Assembly: GCF_014638745.1 (NCBI RefSeq)
Contig: NZ_BMFO01000002.1
Coordinates: forward strand, 62,001 to 126,000
Length of the DNA: 64,000 nt
Direction of reading: 5' to 3'
Source: Arenimonas maotaiensis
GTDB taxonomy: Bacteria > Pseudomonadota > Gammaproteobacteria > Xanthomonadales > Xanthomonadaceae
The position numbers were made by a program, and so were the translations under genes. Below, piece by piece: positions 48,078 through 59,489 of this stretch (the first letter of the stretch is position 1; each line of letters begins with the position of its first letter). The notes beneath the pieces are model-generated. The model did no database searches, had not been told where the DNA came from, and saw only the letters and a list, made by a program, of their open reading frames with translations.

Positions 48078-48851
48078 ATGAAAGACAAGCAAGACATCGT
48101 CAGCAACTGGCTGCCGCGCTACACCGGCCTTCCGCTCGAGGCCTTCGGCGAACACATCCTGCTGACCAACTTCGGCGGCTACCTCGACACCTTCGCCCGC
48201 CTGACCGGCGCCGAGGTGGTGGGCCGCGACAAGCCGATGCCGAGCGCGACCCACGACGGCATCACCATGATCAATTTCGGCATGGGTTCGGCCAACGCCG
48301 CCACCATGATGGACCTGCTCAGCGCGCTGCCGCCGAAGGCCGTGCTGTTCCTGGGCAAGTGCGGCGGGCTGAAGAAGAAGAACCAGCTCGGCGACCTGAT
48401 CCTGCCGATCGCCGCCATCCGCGGCGAGGGCACCTCGAACGACTACCTGTTGCCGGAAGTGCCGGCGCTGCCGGCGTTCGCCATGCAGCGCGTGATCTCG
48501 ACCATGATCCGCGACCTGGACCACGACTACTGGACCGGCACCGTGTACACCACCAACCGCCGGGTCTGGGAGCACGACGAGGACTTCAAGGCCTACCTGC
48601 GCAAACTGCGCTGCATGGCCATCGACATGGAGACCGCGACCATCTTCGCCGCCGGCTTCGCCAACTCCATCCCCTGCGGCGCGCTGCTGCTGGTCTCCGA
48701 CCAGCCGATGATCCCGGAAGGCGTCAAGACCGAGGCTTCGGACCGCAAGGTCACCGAGAACTTCGTCGAATCGCACATCACCATCGGCATCGAGGCGCTG
48801 AAGCTGATTCGCCGCCACGGCAAGTCGGTCAAGCACCTGCGCTTCGATTGA
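48078..48851 (+). CDS. amn: AMP nucleosidase, short form
   Basis: 257 residues. Hydrolyses AMP to adenine and ribose 5-phosphate. It shows the nucleoside phosphorylase-like core: MINFGMGSANAATMMDLL, FLGKCGGLKKKNQLGDLILP and the purine-site AIDMETATIFAAGF. The short form lacks the N-terminal domain of E. coli Amn (484 residues). AAGGAG precedes the ATG at 48078. Divergent from the amidohydrolase operon; no operon partner. Confidence 0.9.
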   Translation: MKDKQDIVSNWLPRYTGLPLEAFGEHILLTNFGGYLDTFARLTGAEVVGRDKPMPSATHDGITMINFGMGSANAATMMDLLSALPPKAVLFLGKCGGLKKKNQLGDLILPIAAIRGEGTSNDYLLPEVPALPAFAMQRVISTMIRDLDHDYWTGTVYTTNRRVWEHDEDFKAYLRKLRCMAIDMETATIFAAGFANSIPCGALLLVSDQPMIPEGVKTEASDRKVTENFVESHITIGIEALKLIRRHGKSVKHLRFD

Positions 48852-48861
48852 GCAAAGCGCC

Positions 48862-48914
48862 CTTCGACGGGTTCAGAGAGCGGTAGGAATGCGACGGTCG
48901 TCGAGCCTGTCGAA
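48862..48914. repeat. REP-like imperfect inverted repeat
   Basis: CTTCGACGGGTTCA at 48862-48875 and TCGAGCCTGTCGAA at 48901-48914 are imperfect inverted copies of a TTCGACAGGCTC-type motif frequent between genes of proteobacteria. It lies between the convergent amn and lipoprotein genes. Confidence 0.6.
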
Positions 48915-48928
48915 ACGACCGGCCGGAT

Positions 48929-49264
48929 TCAGAAAATGAAGTTGATATAGGTGACTTCGGCCGCTTTGCCGTCCTGCGCGCGCACGCGGCATTCCAAGGT
49001 CTGCTTGGCTTCGTCGCGCAGGCCCGGATTCACCGTGATCGGGCCGCGCAGGTCCCACTGGTCGTCGACCCGTTTTGCGCTTTGGGTCAGGGCGGTACCG
49101 TCGATCTGGTAGGTCTTCTCGCCCAGGCGCGTCTTGGCTTCGGCCTCGCAGGCGGCGGCCGCGCGTTGCTGCGGCGTATCGTTGCCGCCGACGTTGACGC
49201 TGCCGCTACAGGCGGTAAGCGCCACACAGGCGGCGGTGAGCAATGCTGTATTGATGGCATTCAT
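48929..49264 (-). CDS. Putative lipoprotein, unknown function
   Basis: 111 residues. Signal peptide with lipobox LTAC at residues 16-19, then SGSVNVGG. The mature part has two more cysteines (AAACEAEA and LECRVRAQ) and a TYINFIF end. No named family recognised. Stands alone, convergent with amn. Confidence 0.8.
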   Translation of the reverse strand: MNAINTALLTAACVALTACSGSVNVGGNDTPQQRAAAACEAEAKTRLGEKTYQIDGTALTQSAKRVDDQWDLRGPITVNPGLRDEAKQTLECRVRAQDGKAAEVTYINFIF

Positions 49265-49292
49265 GGCGGCAAGACCCTCTTTCCACGCGTAG

Positions 49293-49901
49293 TCACAATC
49301 TACCGAACTTTCCAGTGCAAAGTAAAGCCTCGGCCCACAGCCGATGCATGGCCGCGGAAGGATGCAGGCCGTCGGCGGCGTGCATGGCCGGATCGCGGCT
49401 ATGCGCGCGGGTCAGGCCGGTGATGTCGAGGAAGGCGACGGCGTGGCGGTCGCAGACGTCGCGGGCGACGGCGTTGAAGGCGTCGATCTCGCCTGCGAGC
49501 GCCGTCAGGTCGCGGCCGCTGGCGGCGCCGAACGGGGTCTGTCCCCAGTCGGGGATGGACAGCACCTGCACGTGGTCGGCGCGCCCGCCGGCCAAGCCGA
49601 TGGCGGTCTCCAGCAAGGCATCGAACTGTCCGCGGTATTCGGCCACGGGCCGGCCGCGGTACTGGTTGTTGACGCCGACCATCAGGGTCACCAGGTCCCA
49701 TTGGCCGAGCGGCATCTGCCGCGCGATCTCGACCGCCAGCTCATCGGCGGTCCAGCCGGTCTGCGCAATCACCCGCACCGGCCGTTCGATGGCGTGACCG
49801 GCCGCGGTCATCGCCGCCGCCCACTGTTCCACCCAGCGATCGTCCGCCGCCACGGATTCGCCGATGGTATAGGAGTCGCCAAGCGCGAGCAGGCGGTGCA
49901 T
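49293..49901 (-). CDS. SGNH/GDSL hydrolase, cytoplasmic
   Basis: 202 residues. Block I LALGDSYTIGESV, block III VGVNNQYRG, block V HAADGLHPSAAMH. No signal peptide; similar to family members annotated as lysophospholipase or GDSL lipase. ATG 49901 gives the normal start just before block I. Divergent from nnrD. Confidence 0.88.
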   Translation of the reverse strand: MHRLLALGDSYTIGESVAADDRWVEQWAAAMTAAGHAIERPVRVIAQTGWTADELAVEIARQMPLGQWDLVTLMVGVNNQYRGRPVAEYRGQFDALLETAIGLAGGRADHVQVLSIPDWGQTPFGAASGRDLTALAGEIDAFNAVARDVCDRHAVAFLDITGLTRAHSRDPAMHAADGLHPSAAMHRLWAEALLCTGKFGRL

Positions 49902-49973
49902 AGTCTGTCCCGGAACGGTGGTGGTGCGCCGATGATAGACCGATTCCGCACCGATTGCCGTTACCATAGCGGC

Positions 49974-50861
49974 ATGGATGCCCCGTTTCCGCCCTTGCCG
50001 CAGGATTTGCTTGCCGCCGCCCACCGGCTGTTGGCGCGCGCACCGGATTGCCATAAGTACGATTTCGGCCGCGTGCTGGTGATCGGCGGCAGTCGGTCGA
50101 TGGCGGGCGCGCCGGCCCTAGCCGGCATGGCCGTGCTGCGCGGCGCCGCCGGGGTGGTCGAGATCGCTGTGCCGCAGGCCATCGCGCCGGTGGTGGCGGG
50201 GTTCGACCCGGCGCTGATCGTGCACGGTTTGCCCGAAGATGGCGGCGGCCATTTCGGCGCCGAAGCCCTCGACGGCCTGTTGGCTCTGGCGCAGAAAGCC
50301 GATGTGGTGGTGTGCGGGCCGGGCATGGGCCGCGGACCGGCGCTGGCCGATCTGGTCGAGCGGTTGTGGCAGAGCTTCCCGCGTCTGCTGCTATTGGATG
50401 CCGACGGACTGAACGCGTTGGCCGGCCTGCCGCGCGAACGCCTGCGCGCGCCGGCCGGCAGCCGGATGCTGACGCCGCATGCTGGTGAAATGCAGCGCCT
50501 GCTCGGCAGCGTCTGTAGCGAGCGCGCCGCGCTCGAAGCCGAAGCCACCGCCTATGCCGCCGAGTTGGATGCGGTGCTGGTGCTGAAAGGCCATCGCACG
50601 CTGGTCACCGACGGCGTGCGCAACCAACACAACGCCAGCGGCGGGCCCGGCTTGGCCACCGCCGGCACCGGCGACGTGCTGTCCGGCTTGATCGGCGCCT
50701 TGGCGGCGCAGGGCCTGACGCCGTTCGAGGCCGCGCGCTTGGGCGCCTGGTTGCATGGCGTGGCCGGCGAACTGGCTTGCGAGGCGCTGACCGCGCCCGG
50801 CATGACCGCCGGCGACGTGCTGGACGCCCTGCCGATGGCTTGGAAGGCGCTGGCGGAATGA
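49974..50861 (+). CDS. nnrD: ADP-dependent (S)-NAD(P)H-hydrate dehydratase NnrD
   Basis: 295 residues. Repairs hydrated NAD(P)H. Ribokinase-like fold with GRVLVIGGSRSMAGAP, GPGMGRGP, LLDADGLNAL, TPHAGEMQRLLG and the anion-hole GTGDVLSGLIG. Only the dehydratase domain is present; in many bacteria it is fused to the epimerase NnrE, which is not in this window. The stop overlaps the ATG of rsgA (ATGA). Confidence 0.93.
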   Translation: MDAPFPPLPQDLLAAAHRLLARAPDCHKYDFGRVLVIGGSRSMAGAPALAGMAVLRGAAGVVEIAVPQAIAPVVAGFDPALIVHGLPEDGGGHFGAEALDGLLALAQKADVVVCGPGMGRGPALADLVERLWQSFPRLLLLDADGLNALAGLPRERLRAPAGSRMLTPHAGEMQRLLGSVCSERAALEAEATAYAAELDAVLVLKGHRTLVTDGVRNQHNASGGPGLATAGTGDVLSGLIGALAAQGLTPFEAARLGAWLHGVAGELACEALTAPGMTAGDVLDALPMAWKALAE

Positions 50862-51928
50862 GTGAGGCGTCGGTCGATTTCGCCGCCATCGGTTGGCCGC
50901 CGCAGGCCTCGATAGCCGAGGCGCTGGCGCCCTGGCCGGGCGCGCGGCTGGCGCGAGTCGTGGCCCAACACCGCAGCGGTTACGAGCTGGCGCAGTATCC
51001 CGGGCACAGTTTCCGTGCCCAGGCGCCAGCCGGTTGGCTGCGGCCGCGCGCCGACCCGGAAGCGCGTGCCGTGGTCGGCGACTGGGTGGCGCTGGATGCC
51101 GCCGGCAAGCAGATCCTGGCGGTACTGCCGCGCCACGCCCTGCTCAAGCGCGCCGCCGCCGGCGAACACTACCAGCAACAGCTGATCGCGGCCAACATCG
51201 ACCACGTACTGCTGGTCAGCGGCATGGACGCCGACTTCAACGCCAAGCGCATCGAGCGCTACCTGCTGTTGATCGCGGCTTCGGGCGCGCGCCCGGTGCT
51301 GGTGCTGAGCAAGCTCGACAAATGCGGCGATCCGGCGCAGTACACCGGCCAGCTGGCGGCTTTGGCCGACAGCGGCATTCCGGTATACGCCCTGAACGCC
51401 AAGGATCCGGCCCAGGTCGCGGTGTTGCATCCGTACCTGTCGCCGGGCAAGTCGGCGGTGCTGGTCGGTTCCTCCGGCGCCGGCAAGTCCACACTCACCA
51501 ACACCCTGCTCGGCGTGGAGAAGATGAAGACCCAAGGCGTGCGCGAGGCCGACGCCAAGGGCCGACACACCACCACGCATCGGGCGTTGATCGCGTTGCC
51601 GCAGGGCGGCTGCCTGATCGACACGCCCGGCATGCGCGAACTCAAGCTCAGCGGCGATGAGCGCTTCGACGAAGGCCTGTTCGCCGAACTGGACGAACTG
51701 GCCGGACAGTGCCGGTTCAGCGACTGCAGCCACGGCAACGAGCCCGGTTGCGCGGTGCAGGCGGCCATCGGCGAAGGCCGGCTGACCCTGGAGCGCTACC
51801 AGCACTACTGCAAGCTCAAGGATGAACGCGATTCGGCGGCGCAGACCCTGGCCGAGCGGCGGACCCAGGACAAGGCGCTGAGCGCCAAGGTCAAGCGCCA
51901 CGTGAAGGACAAATACGGCCGCCGCTAG
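50858..51928 (+). CDS. rsgA: Ribosome small subunit GTPase RsgA
   Basis: 356 residues. A circularly permuted GTPase that acts in 30S maturation: G4 VLSKLDKC comes first, then G1 GSSGAGKST, then G3 DTPGMREL. The C-terminal zinc site is CRFSDCSHGNEPGC. N-terminal OB domain near residues 30-100. Coupled with nnrD. Confidence 0.95.
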   Translation: MSEASVDFAAIGWPPQASIAEALAPWPGARLARVVAQHRSGYELAQYPGHSFRAQAPAGWLRPRADPEARAVVGDWVALDAAGKQILAVLPRHALLKRAAAGEHYQQQLIAANIDHVLLVSGMDADFNAKRIERYLLLIAASGARPVLVLSKLDKCGDPAQYTGQLAALADSGIPVYALNAKDPAQVAVLHPYLSPGKSAVLVGSSGAGKSTLTNTLLGVEKMKTQGVREADAKGRHTTTHRALIALPQGGCLIDTPGMRELKLSGDERFDEGLFAELDELAGQCRFSDCSHGNEPGCAVQAAIGEGRLTLERYQHYCKLKDERDSAAQTLAERRTQDKALSAKVKRHVKDKYGRR

Positions 51929-51966
51929 CCGTTGGGCCGGGTTAAGCCCCCGCCCCCGGCATTGGG

Positions 51967-51972
51967 TACAAT
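51967..51972 (+). promoter_or_regulatory. -10 element of maeB
   Basis: TACAAT at 51967-51972 is 42 bases before the ATG. No good -35 at the usual spacing is seen in the GC-rich sequence upstream; TTAAGC occurs 19 bases away. Confidence 0.45.
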
Positions 51973-52013
51973 AGAGCGTTGGCACTAATCGCGCCCGATT
52001 CCCGGAAAACCCC

Positions 52014-54293
<2,280 letters not shown>

Positions 54294-54359
54294 AGCGCCG
54301 CGCCGGCGACCGCAAACACACGCAACACATAACTACAGAACGATAAACGGAATGACATC

Positions 54360-57041
54360 ATGACTTGGATCAACGACGTGCTGCAGAACGACCCCGACCC
54401 GAACGAGACCCGCGAATGGCTGGAATCGTTGAAAGCGGTGCTGGACCATGACGGCGCCGAGCGCGCGCACGTGCTGCTGGAGCGCATGGTCGAGCTGACC
54501 CGGCGCGCCGGCGGCAACCTGCCGTTCCACCCGACCACGCAGTACATCAACACCATCCCGGCCGAGAACGAGCCGCCGATGGACGGCGACCCGGCGATGG
54601 AGTGGCGCATCCGCTCGATCATCCGCTGGAACGCGATGGCGATGGTGGTGCGCGCCAACCGCAAGCCGGGCGAGCTCGGCGGCCACATCGCCAGCTTCGC
54701 CTCCAGCGCCACCCTGTACGACGTCGGCTTCAACTATTTCTGGCGCGCGCCGAGCGACAGCCATCCCGGCGACCTGCTGTACATCCAGGGCCACAGTTCG
54801 CCGGGCGTGTACGCGCGCGCCTTCCTGGAGGGCCGCATCCGCGAGGACCAGCTCGACAACTTCCGCATGGAGGTCGACGGCCGCGGCGTGTCGTCCTATC
54901 CGCATCCCTGGCTGATGCCGGACTTCTGGCAGACGCCGACGGTGTCGATGGGTCTGGGCCCGATCAGCGCCATCTACCAGGCGCGTTTCTGGAAATACCT
55001 GGAAGGCCGTGGCCTGATGCCGAAGACCGACCGCAAGGTCTGGTGTTTCCTGGGCGACGGCGAGACCGACGAGCCGGAAAGCCTGGGCGCCATCGCCCTG
55101 GCCGGCCGTGAAGGCCTCGACAACCTGGTGTTCGTGATCAACTGCAACCTGCAGCGCCTGGACGGACCGGTGCGCGGCAACGGCAAGATCATCCAGGAGC
55201 TGGAAGGCAGCTTCCGCGGCGCCGGCTGGAACGTGCTGAAGGTGATCTGGGGCAGCTACTGGGACCCGCTGCTGGCGCGCGACCACGGCGGCCAGCTGAA
55301 GCAGATCATGATGCAGACCGTGGACGGCGAGTACCAGAACTGCAAGGCCTTCGGCGGCGCCTACACCCGCGAGCATTTCTTCGGCAAGACGCCGGAGACC
55401 GCCGAGCTGGTGTCCAAGCTCAGCGACCAGGACATCTGGCGCCTGAACCGCGGCGGCCATGATCCGCACAAGGTGCATGCGGCCTATTCGGCGGCGATGG
55501 CGCACAAGGGCCAGCCGACCGTGATCCTGGCCAAGACCGTGAAAGGCTACGGCATGGGTTCGGCCGGCGAATCGCTGAACCCGACGCACCAGACCAAGAA
55601 GCTCGATACCGAATCGGTCAAGACCTTCCGCGACCGCTTCCAGATCCCGGTCAGCGACGCGCAGATCGAGAACCTCGACTTCTATCACCCCGGCGAGGAC
55701 TCCCCGGAAGTGCAGTACCTGAAGTCGCGCCGCCAGGCGCTGGGCGGCTATCTGCCGCAGCGCCGGCAGAAGTCCGACCTCAGCCTGGAGGTGCCGGCGC
55801 TGGACGCCTTCGAACGCCTGCTGAAGGATTCCGGCGAGCGCGAGATCTCGACCACCATGGCCTTCGTGCAGACGCTGAACATCATCCTGCGCGACAAGCA
55901 GGTCGGTCCGCGCGTGGTGCCGATCGTGGCCGACGAGGCGCGCACCTTCGGCATGGAAGGCCTGTTCCGCCAGATCGGCATCTACGCGCCGTTCGGCCAG
56001 AAGTACAAGCCGGTCGACGCCGACCAGCTGATGTACTACCGCGAGGACACCGCCGGCCAGGTGCTGGAGGAAGGCATCACCGAGGCCGGCGCGTTCTCCA
56101 GCTGGCTGGCCGCCGCCACCAGCTACTCGACCAACAACCAGCCGATGCTGCCGTTCTACATCTTCTATTCGATGTTCGGCTTCCAGCGCATCGGCGACTC
56201 GGCCTGGCAGGCCGCCGACATGCGCGCGCGCGGCTTCCTGCTCGGCGCCACCGCCGGCCGCACCACGCTCAACGGCGAAGGCCTGCAGCACGAGGACGGC
56301 CATTCGCAACTGCTGGCCGGCGTCATCCCGAACTGCCGCTCGTACGACCCGAGCTTCGGCTACGAGGTGACCGTGATCGTGCAGGAAGGCATGCAGCGGA
56401 TGATGCGGGAGCAGCGCGACGAGTACTACTACCTGACGCTGATGAACGAGAACTATCCGATGCCGGCGATGCCCGAAGGCAGCCGCGACGGCATCCTGAA
56501 GGGCATGTACCTGTTCAAGGACGCCGGCAAGCCGAAGAAGGGCGAGCTGCGCGTGCAGCTGATGGGCTCCGGCACCATCCTGCGCGAGGCCATCGCCGCC
56601 GCCGAGCTGCTCGACCGCGATTTCGGCGTGTCGGCCGACATCTGGTCCTGCCCGAGCTTCAACGAGCTGCGCCGCGACGGCTTCGACGTCGAGCGCTGGA
56701 ACCGCCTGCATCCGGAAAGCGAACCGCGCGTGCCGCACGTGACGCAGTGTCTGAAGGTCCGCCAGGGCCCGGCCATCGCCGCCACCGACTACGTGCGCGC
56801 GTTCGCCGACCAGATCCGCGCCTTCGTGCCGATGCACTACACCGTGCTCGGCACCGACGGTTTCGGCCGCTCCGACACCCGCAGCAACCTGCGCCGGTTC
56901 TTCGAGGTCGACCGCTACTACATCGCGCACGCCGCCATCGCGGCGCTCGCGGCCGAAGGCAAGATGAGCGCCAAGGACGTGGCGCGCGCCATCAAGACCT
57001 ACAACATCGATCCCGAGAAAGCCAATCCGGTCGGGGTTTGA
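54360..57041 (+). CDS. aceE: Pyruvate dehydrogenase E1 component, homodimeric
   Basis: 893 residues. Decarboxylates pyruvate with thiamine diphosphate. Seen: GGHIASFASSATLYDVGFNYF (active-site His), the ThDP motif GDGETDEPES through VINCNLQRLDGP, and C-terminal segments ALAAEGKMSAKDVARAI. Length matches the E. coli enzyme (887). AceF and Lpd genes are not in the window; the downstream gene is a peptidase. The 66-base gap from maeB shows no clear terminator. Confidence 0.96.
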   Translation: MTWINDVLQNDPDPNETREWLESLKAVLDHDGAERAHVLLERMVELTRRAGGNLPFHPTTQYINTIPAENEPPMDGDPAMEWRIRSIIRWNAMAMVVRANRKPGELGGHIASFASSATLYDVGFNYFWRAPSDSHPGDLLYIQGHSSPGVYARAFLEGRIREDQLDNFRMEVDGRGVSSYPHPWLMPDFWQTPTVSMGLGPISAIYQARFWKYLEGRGLMPKTDRKVWCFLGDGETDEPESLGAIALAGREGLDNLVFVINCNLQRLDGPVRGNGKIIQELEGSFRGAGWNVLKVIWGSYWDPLLARDHGGQLKQIMMQTVDGEYQNCKAFGGAYTREHFFGKTPETAELVSKLSDQDIWRLNRGGHDPHKVHAAYSAAMAHKGQPTVILAKTVKGYGMGSAGESLNPTHQTKKLDTESVKTFRDRFQIPVSDAQIENLDFYHPGEDSPEVQYLKSRRQALGGYLPQRRQKSDLSLEVPALDAFERLLKDSGEREISTTMAFVQTLNIILRDKQVGPRVVPIVADEARTFGMEGLFRQIGIYAPFGQKYKPVDADQLMYYREDTAGQVLEEGITEAGAFSSWLAAATSYSTNNQPMLPFYIFYSMFGFQRIGDSAWQAADMRARGFLLGATAGRTTLNGEGLQHEDGHSQLLAGVIPNCRSYDPSFGYEVTVIVQEGMQRMMREQRDEYYYLTLMNENYPMPAMPEGSRDGILKGMYLFKDAGKPKKGELRVQLMGSGTILREAIAAAELLDRDFGVSADIWSCPSFNELRRDGFDVERWNRLHPESEPRVPHVTQCLKVRQGPAIAATDYVRAFADQIRAFVPMHYTVLGTDGFGRSDTRSNLRRFFEVDRYYIAHAAIAALAAEGKMSAKDVARAIKTYNIDPEKANPVGV

Positions 57042-57069
57042 CCCGCATCCATCTGCAAGAGGAAACCGC

Positions 57070-58722
57070 ATGAAACGCAGTGCCCTGTTATTGTTCGCGT
57101 TCGCCGCCGGCGGCCTGCAGGCCGCCACCGCGCCGGAATTCGACGCCGCCTGGCTGTCCAAGCACGTACAGACCCTGTCTTCCGATGCGTTCGAGGGCCG
57201 CGGTCCGAACACGCCGGGCGAGGACAAGACCGTCGCCTATCTGGTGCACAAGTTCGAGAAGGCCGGCCTGCAGCCGGGCGGCGACCTCAAGGACGGCAAG
57301 CGCCAGTGGACGCAGGACGTGCCGTTGGGCCGGTTCCAGATCAAAGGCCCGGTCAAGGCCGAACTGGCCGTCAACGGCACGGTTACGCCGCTGACGCAAG
57401 GCGAGCAGATCGCCATCCGCGCCGCGATGAACGGCCAGACCGCGATCGACATCCGCAACGCGCCGCTGGTGTTCGTCGGCTACGGCGTGAGCGCGCCCGA
57501 GCGCGGCTGGAACGATTTCGCCGGCACCGACCTGAAGGGCAAGATCGCCGTGGTGCTGATCAACGACCCGGATTTCGGCAAGGACAGCGGCGACTTCGGC
57601 GGCAAGGCCATGACCTACTATGGCCGCTGGACCTACAAGTACGAAGAGATGGCGCGTCAGGGCGCGCTCGGTACGCTGATCGTGCACGAGAGCGAGCCGG
57701 CTTCCTATGGTTGGGCGACGGTGAAGAACTCCAACACCAACGTGATGTTCGACATCGTGCGCAAAGAGCCGGCCAAGGCGCACGCGCCGCTGGAAGGCTG
57801 GATCCAGCGCGATCTGGCGGTCGATCTGTTCACCAAGGCCGGCCTGGATTTCGAGGCCATGAAGCGCCAGGCGCAGACCCGCGGCTTCCGTGCGGTCGAA
57901 CTCGCCGGCGCGCGCTTCTCGGCCAAGTACGACGTCGATGCGCAGGTGGTGGTGTCCAAGAACGTCGTCGGCCGCATCGAAGGTGCCAGCCGTCCGGACG
58001 AGACCGTGCTGTACACCGCGCACTGGGATCACCTGGGCATCGGCGCGCCGGACGCCGAAGGCGACACCATCTACAACGGCGCCAGCGACAACGCGCCCGG
58101 ACTGGCCGCGTTGATCGAACTGGCCTTCGCCTACGCCAAGGCGCCGAAGCCGGCGCGTTCGGTGGTGTTCCTGGCCGTCACCGCCGAGGAAAAGGGCCTG
58201 CTCGGCTCCGAGTTCTACGCCAGCAATCCGCTGTATCCGCTGGCCACCACCGCCGGCGCGATCAACATGGACGGCTTCAGCCCGGGCCCGCTGACCCGCG
58301 ACTTCACCATCTCCGGCAACGCCAAGCTGGAACTGCTCGACCGCTTGGTGGATACCGGCAAGCGCTGGAACCTGAGCTATGTGCCGGACAGCAAGCCGGA
58401 GGCCGGTTACTTCTTCCGCTCCGACCACTTCCCTTTGGCCAAGCGCGGTGTGCCGGCGATTTCGTTCGGCGCCGGCAGCGATCTGGTCGAGGGCGGTCTG
58501 GCCGCCGGCCAAGCGGCGCGCGCCGAATACACCGCCAAGAAGTACCACCAGCCGGCCGACGAGTTCGACCCGTCCTGGACCTTCGCCGCGCTGAAACGCG
58601 ACATGCAGGTGCTGTACACCCTCGGCCGCGAGCTGGCCGATTCGACCGACTGGCCGAACTGGTCGGCGGACTCCGAGTTCCGCGCCGCCCGCGACGCCAA
58701 CGCCGCCGCGCGCGGCCAATAG
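57070..58722 (+). CDS. Secreted M28-family aminopeptidase
   Basis: 550 residues. Signal peptide 1-18. A PA-type insertion lies at about 120-260. The dizinc site is seen as His in YTAHWDHLG, Asp in YNGASDNAPG, the Glu pair in VTAEEKGLLGSEF, Asp in INMDGFSP and His in FFRSDHFPL. These peptidases remove N-terminal residues from peptides outside the cytoplasm. Lies 28 bases after aceE and three before rsuA. Confidence 0.93.
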   Translation: MKRSALLLFAFAAGGLQAATAPEFDAAWLSKHVQTLSSDAFEGRGPNTPGEDKTVAYLVHKFEKAGLQPGGDLKDGKRQWTQDVPLGRFQIKGPVKAELAVNGTVTPLTQGEQIAIRAAMNGQTAIDIRNAPLVFVGYGVSAPERGWNDFAGTDLKGKIAVVLINDPDFGKDSGDFGGKAMTYYGRWTYKYEEMARQGALGTLIVHESEPASYGWATVKNSNTNVMFDIVRKEPAKAHAPLEGWIQRDLAVDLFTKAGLDFEAMKRQAQTRGFRAVELAGARFSAKYDVDAQVVVSKNVVGRIEGASRPDETVLYTAHWDHLGIGAPDAEGDTIYNGASDNAPGLAALIELAFAYAKAPKPARSVVFLAVTAEEKGLLGSEFYASNPLYPLATTAGAINMDGFSPGPLTRDFTISGNAKLELLDRLVDTGKRWNLSYVPDSKPEAGYFFRSDHFPLAKRGVPAISFGAGSDLVEGGLAAGQAARAEYTAKKYHQPADEFDPSWTFAALKRDMQVLYTLGRELADSTDWPNWSADSEFRAARDANAAARGQ

Positions 58723-58725
58723 GCG

Positions 58726-59433
58726 GTGAAGCCGGTCAAGCTGCTGGCCAACCTCGGCTACGGGTCACGCAAGGACGTGACCCGTCTGATCCGCAACGGT
58801 TGGCTGACCCGGCGCGACGGCAGCACCGTCGGCGTCGATGACGAGGTCGCGCATGGCGATCTGCTGCTCGACGACGAGCCGCTGGATCCGCCGCAGGGCA
58901 CGCTGATCCTGCTGCACAAGCCGGTCGGCTACACCTGTTCGACCAAGGATCCCGGCCGCGTGGTGTACGACCTGTTGCCGGAGCGCTTCCGCTATCGCAA
59001 TCCGGTGCTGAGCACCGTCGGCCGGCTCGACCGCGACACCTCCGGCCTGCTACTGCTGACCGACGACGGCCAGCTGCTGCACCGCATCATCTCGCCGAAG
59101 GCGGAGTTGCCGAAAGTGTATGAAGTGGAACTGGCGGAAGACCTGAAAGGCGACGAGGCGGCGTTGTTCGCCGCCGGCACGCTGGTGCTGGAAAACGAGA
59201 ATACGCCGCTGGCGCCGGCGGTGATGGAAACCGTCGATGCCCGGCACGCGCGGTTGACCTTGATCGAGGGCCGCTACCACCAGGTGCGGCGCATGTTCGC
59301 CGCCACCGGCAACCGGGTGCTGAGCCTGCACCGCAGCCGCACCGGTATGCTCACGCTCGACGGCCTCGCGCCGGGCGAGTGGCGCATCGTGCCCAACGAA
59401 GAGGCCGAAGAGAAACTCTTCGGCCCGGGTTGA
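58726..59433 (+). CDS. rsuA: 16S rRNA pseudouridine(516) synthase family protein (RsuA-like)
   Basis: 235 residues. S4-like N-terminus (KLLANLGYGSRKDVTRLIRNGWL), then the RsuA/RluB catalytic motif GRLDRDTSGLLLLTDDG with the nucleophilic Asp, and EGRYHQVRRMFAATGNRV. The length fits RsuA better than RluB or RluE, but the exact target is inferred. The start is a GTG at 58726, three bases after the peptidase stop. A perfect 10-bp hairpin (59403-59425, loop AAA) sits in the last codons. Confidence 0.9.
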   Translation: MKPVKLLANLGYGSRKDVTRLIRNGWLTRRDGSTVGVDDEVAHGDLLLDDEPLDPPQGTLILLHKPVGYTCSTKDPGRVVYDLLPERFRYRNPVLSTVGRLDRDTSGLLLLTDDGQLLHRIISPKAELPKVYEVELAEDLKGDEAALFAAGTLVLENENTPLAPAVMETVDARHARLTLIEGRYHQVRRMFAATGNRVLSLHRSRTGMLTLDGLAPGEWRIVPNEEAEEKLFGPG

Positions 59434-59448
59434 AATTCGCGGATTCGC

Positions 59449-59471
59449 AGGCCGGGCTGATAACCCGGCCT
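59449..59471. terminator. Hairpin between convergent rsuA and the ene-reductase
   Basis: AGGCCGGG (59449-59456), loop CTGATAA, CCCGGCCT (59464-59471): perfect 8-bp stem. No T tract follows on either strand. It may be a REP-type element or a bidirectional stop between the two convergent genes. Confidence 0.55.
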
Positions 59472-59489
59472 ACGTGACAGGCGGCGCGA

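Noticed and set aside
54333-57227. Long minus-strand frame opposite aceE
   Set aside because: Antisense shadow of a highly conserved enzyme; no recognisable domain.
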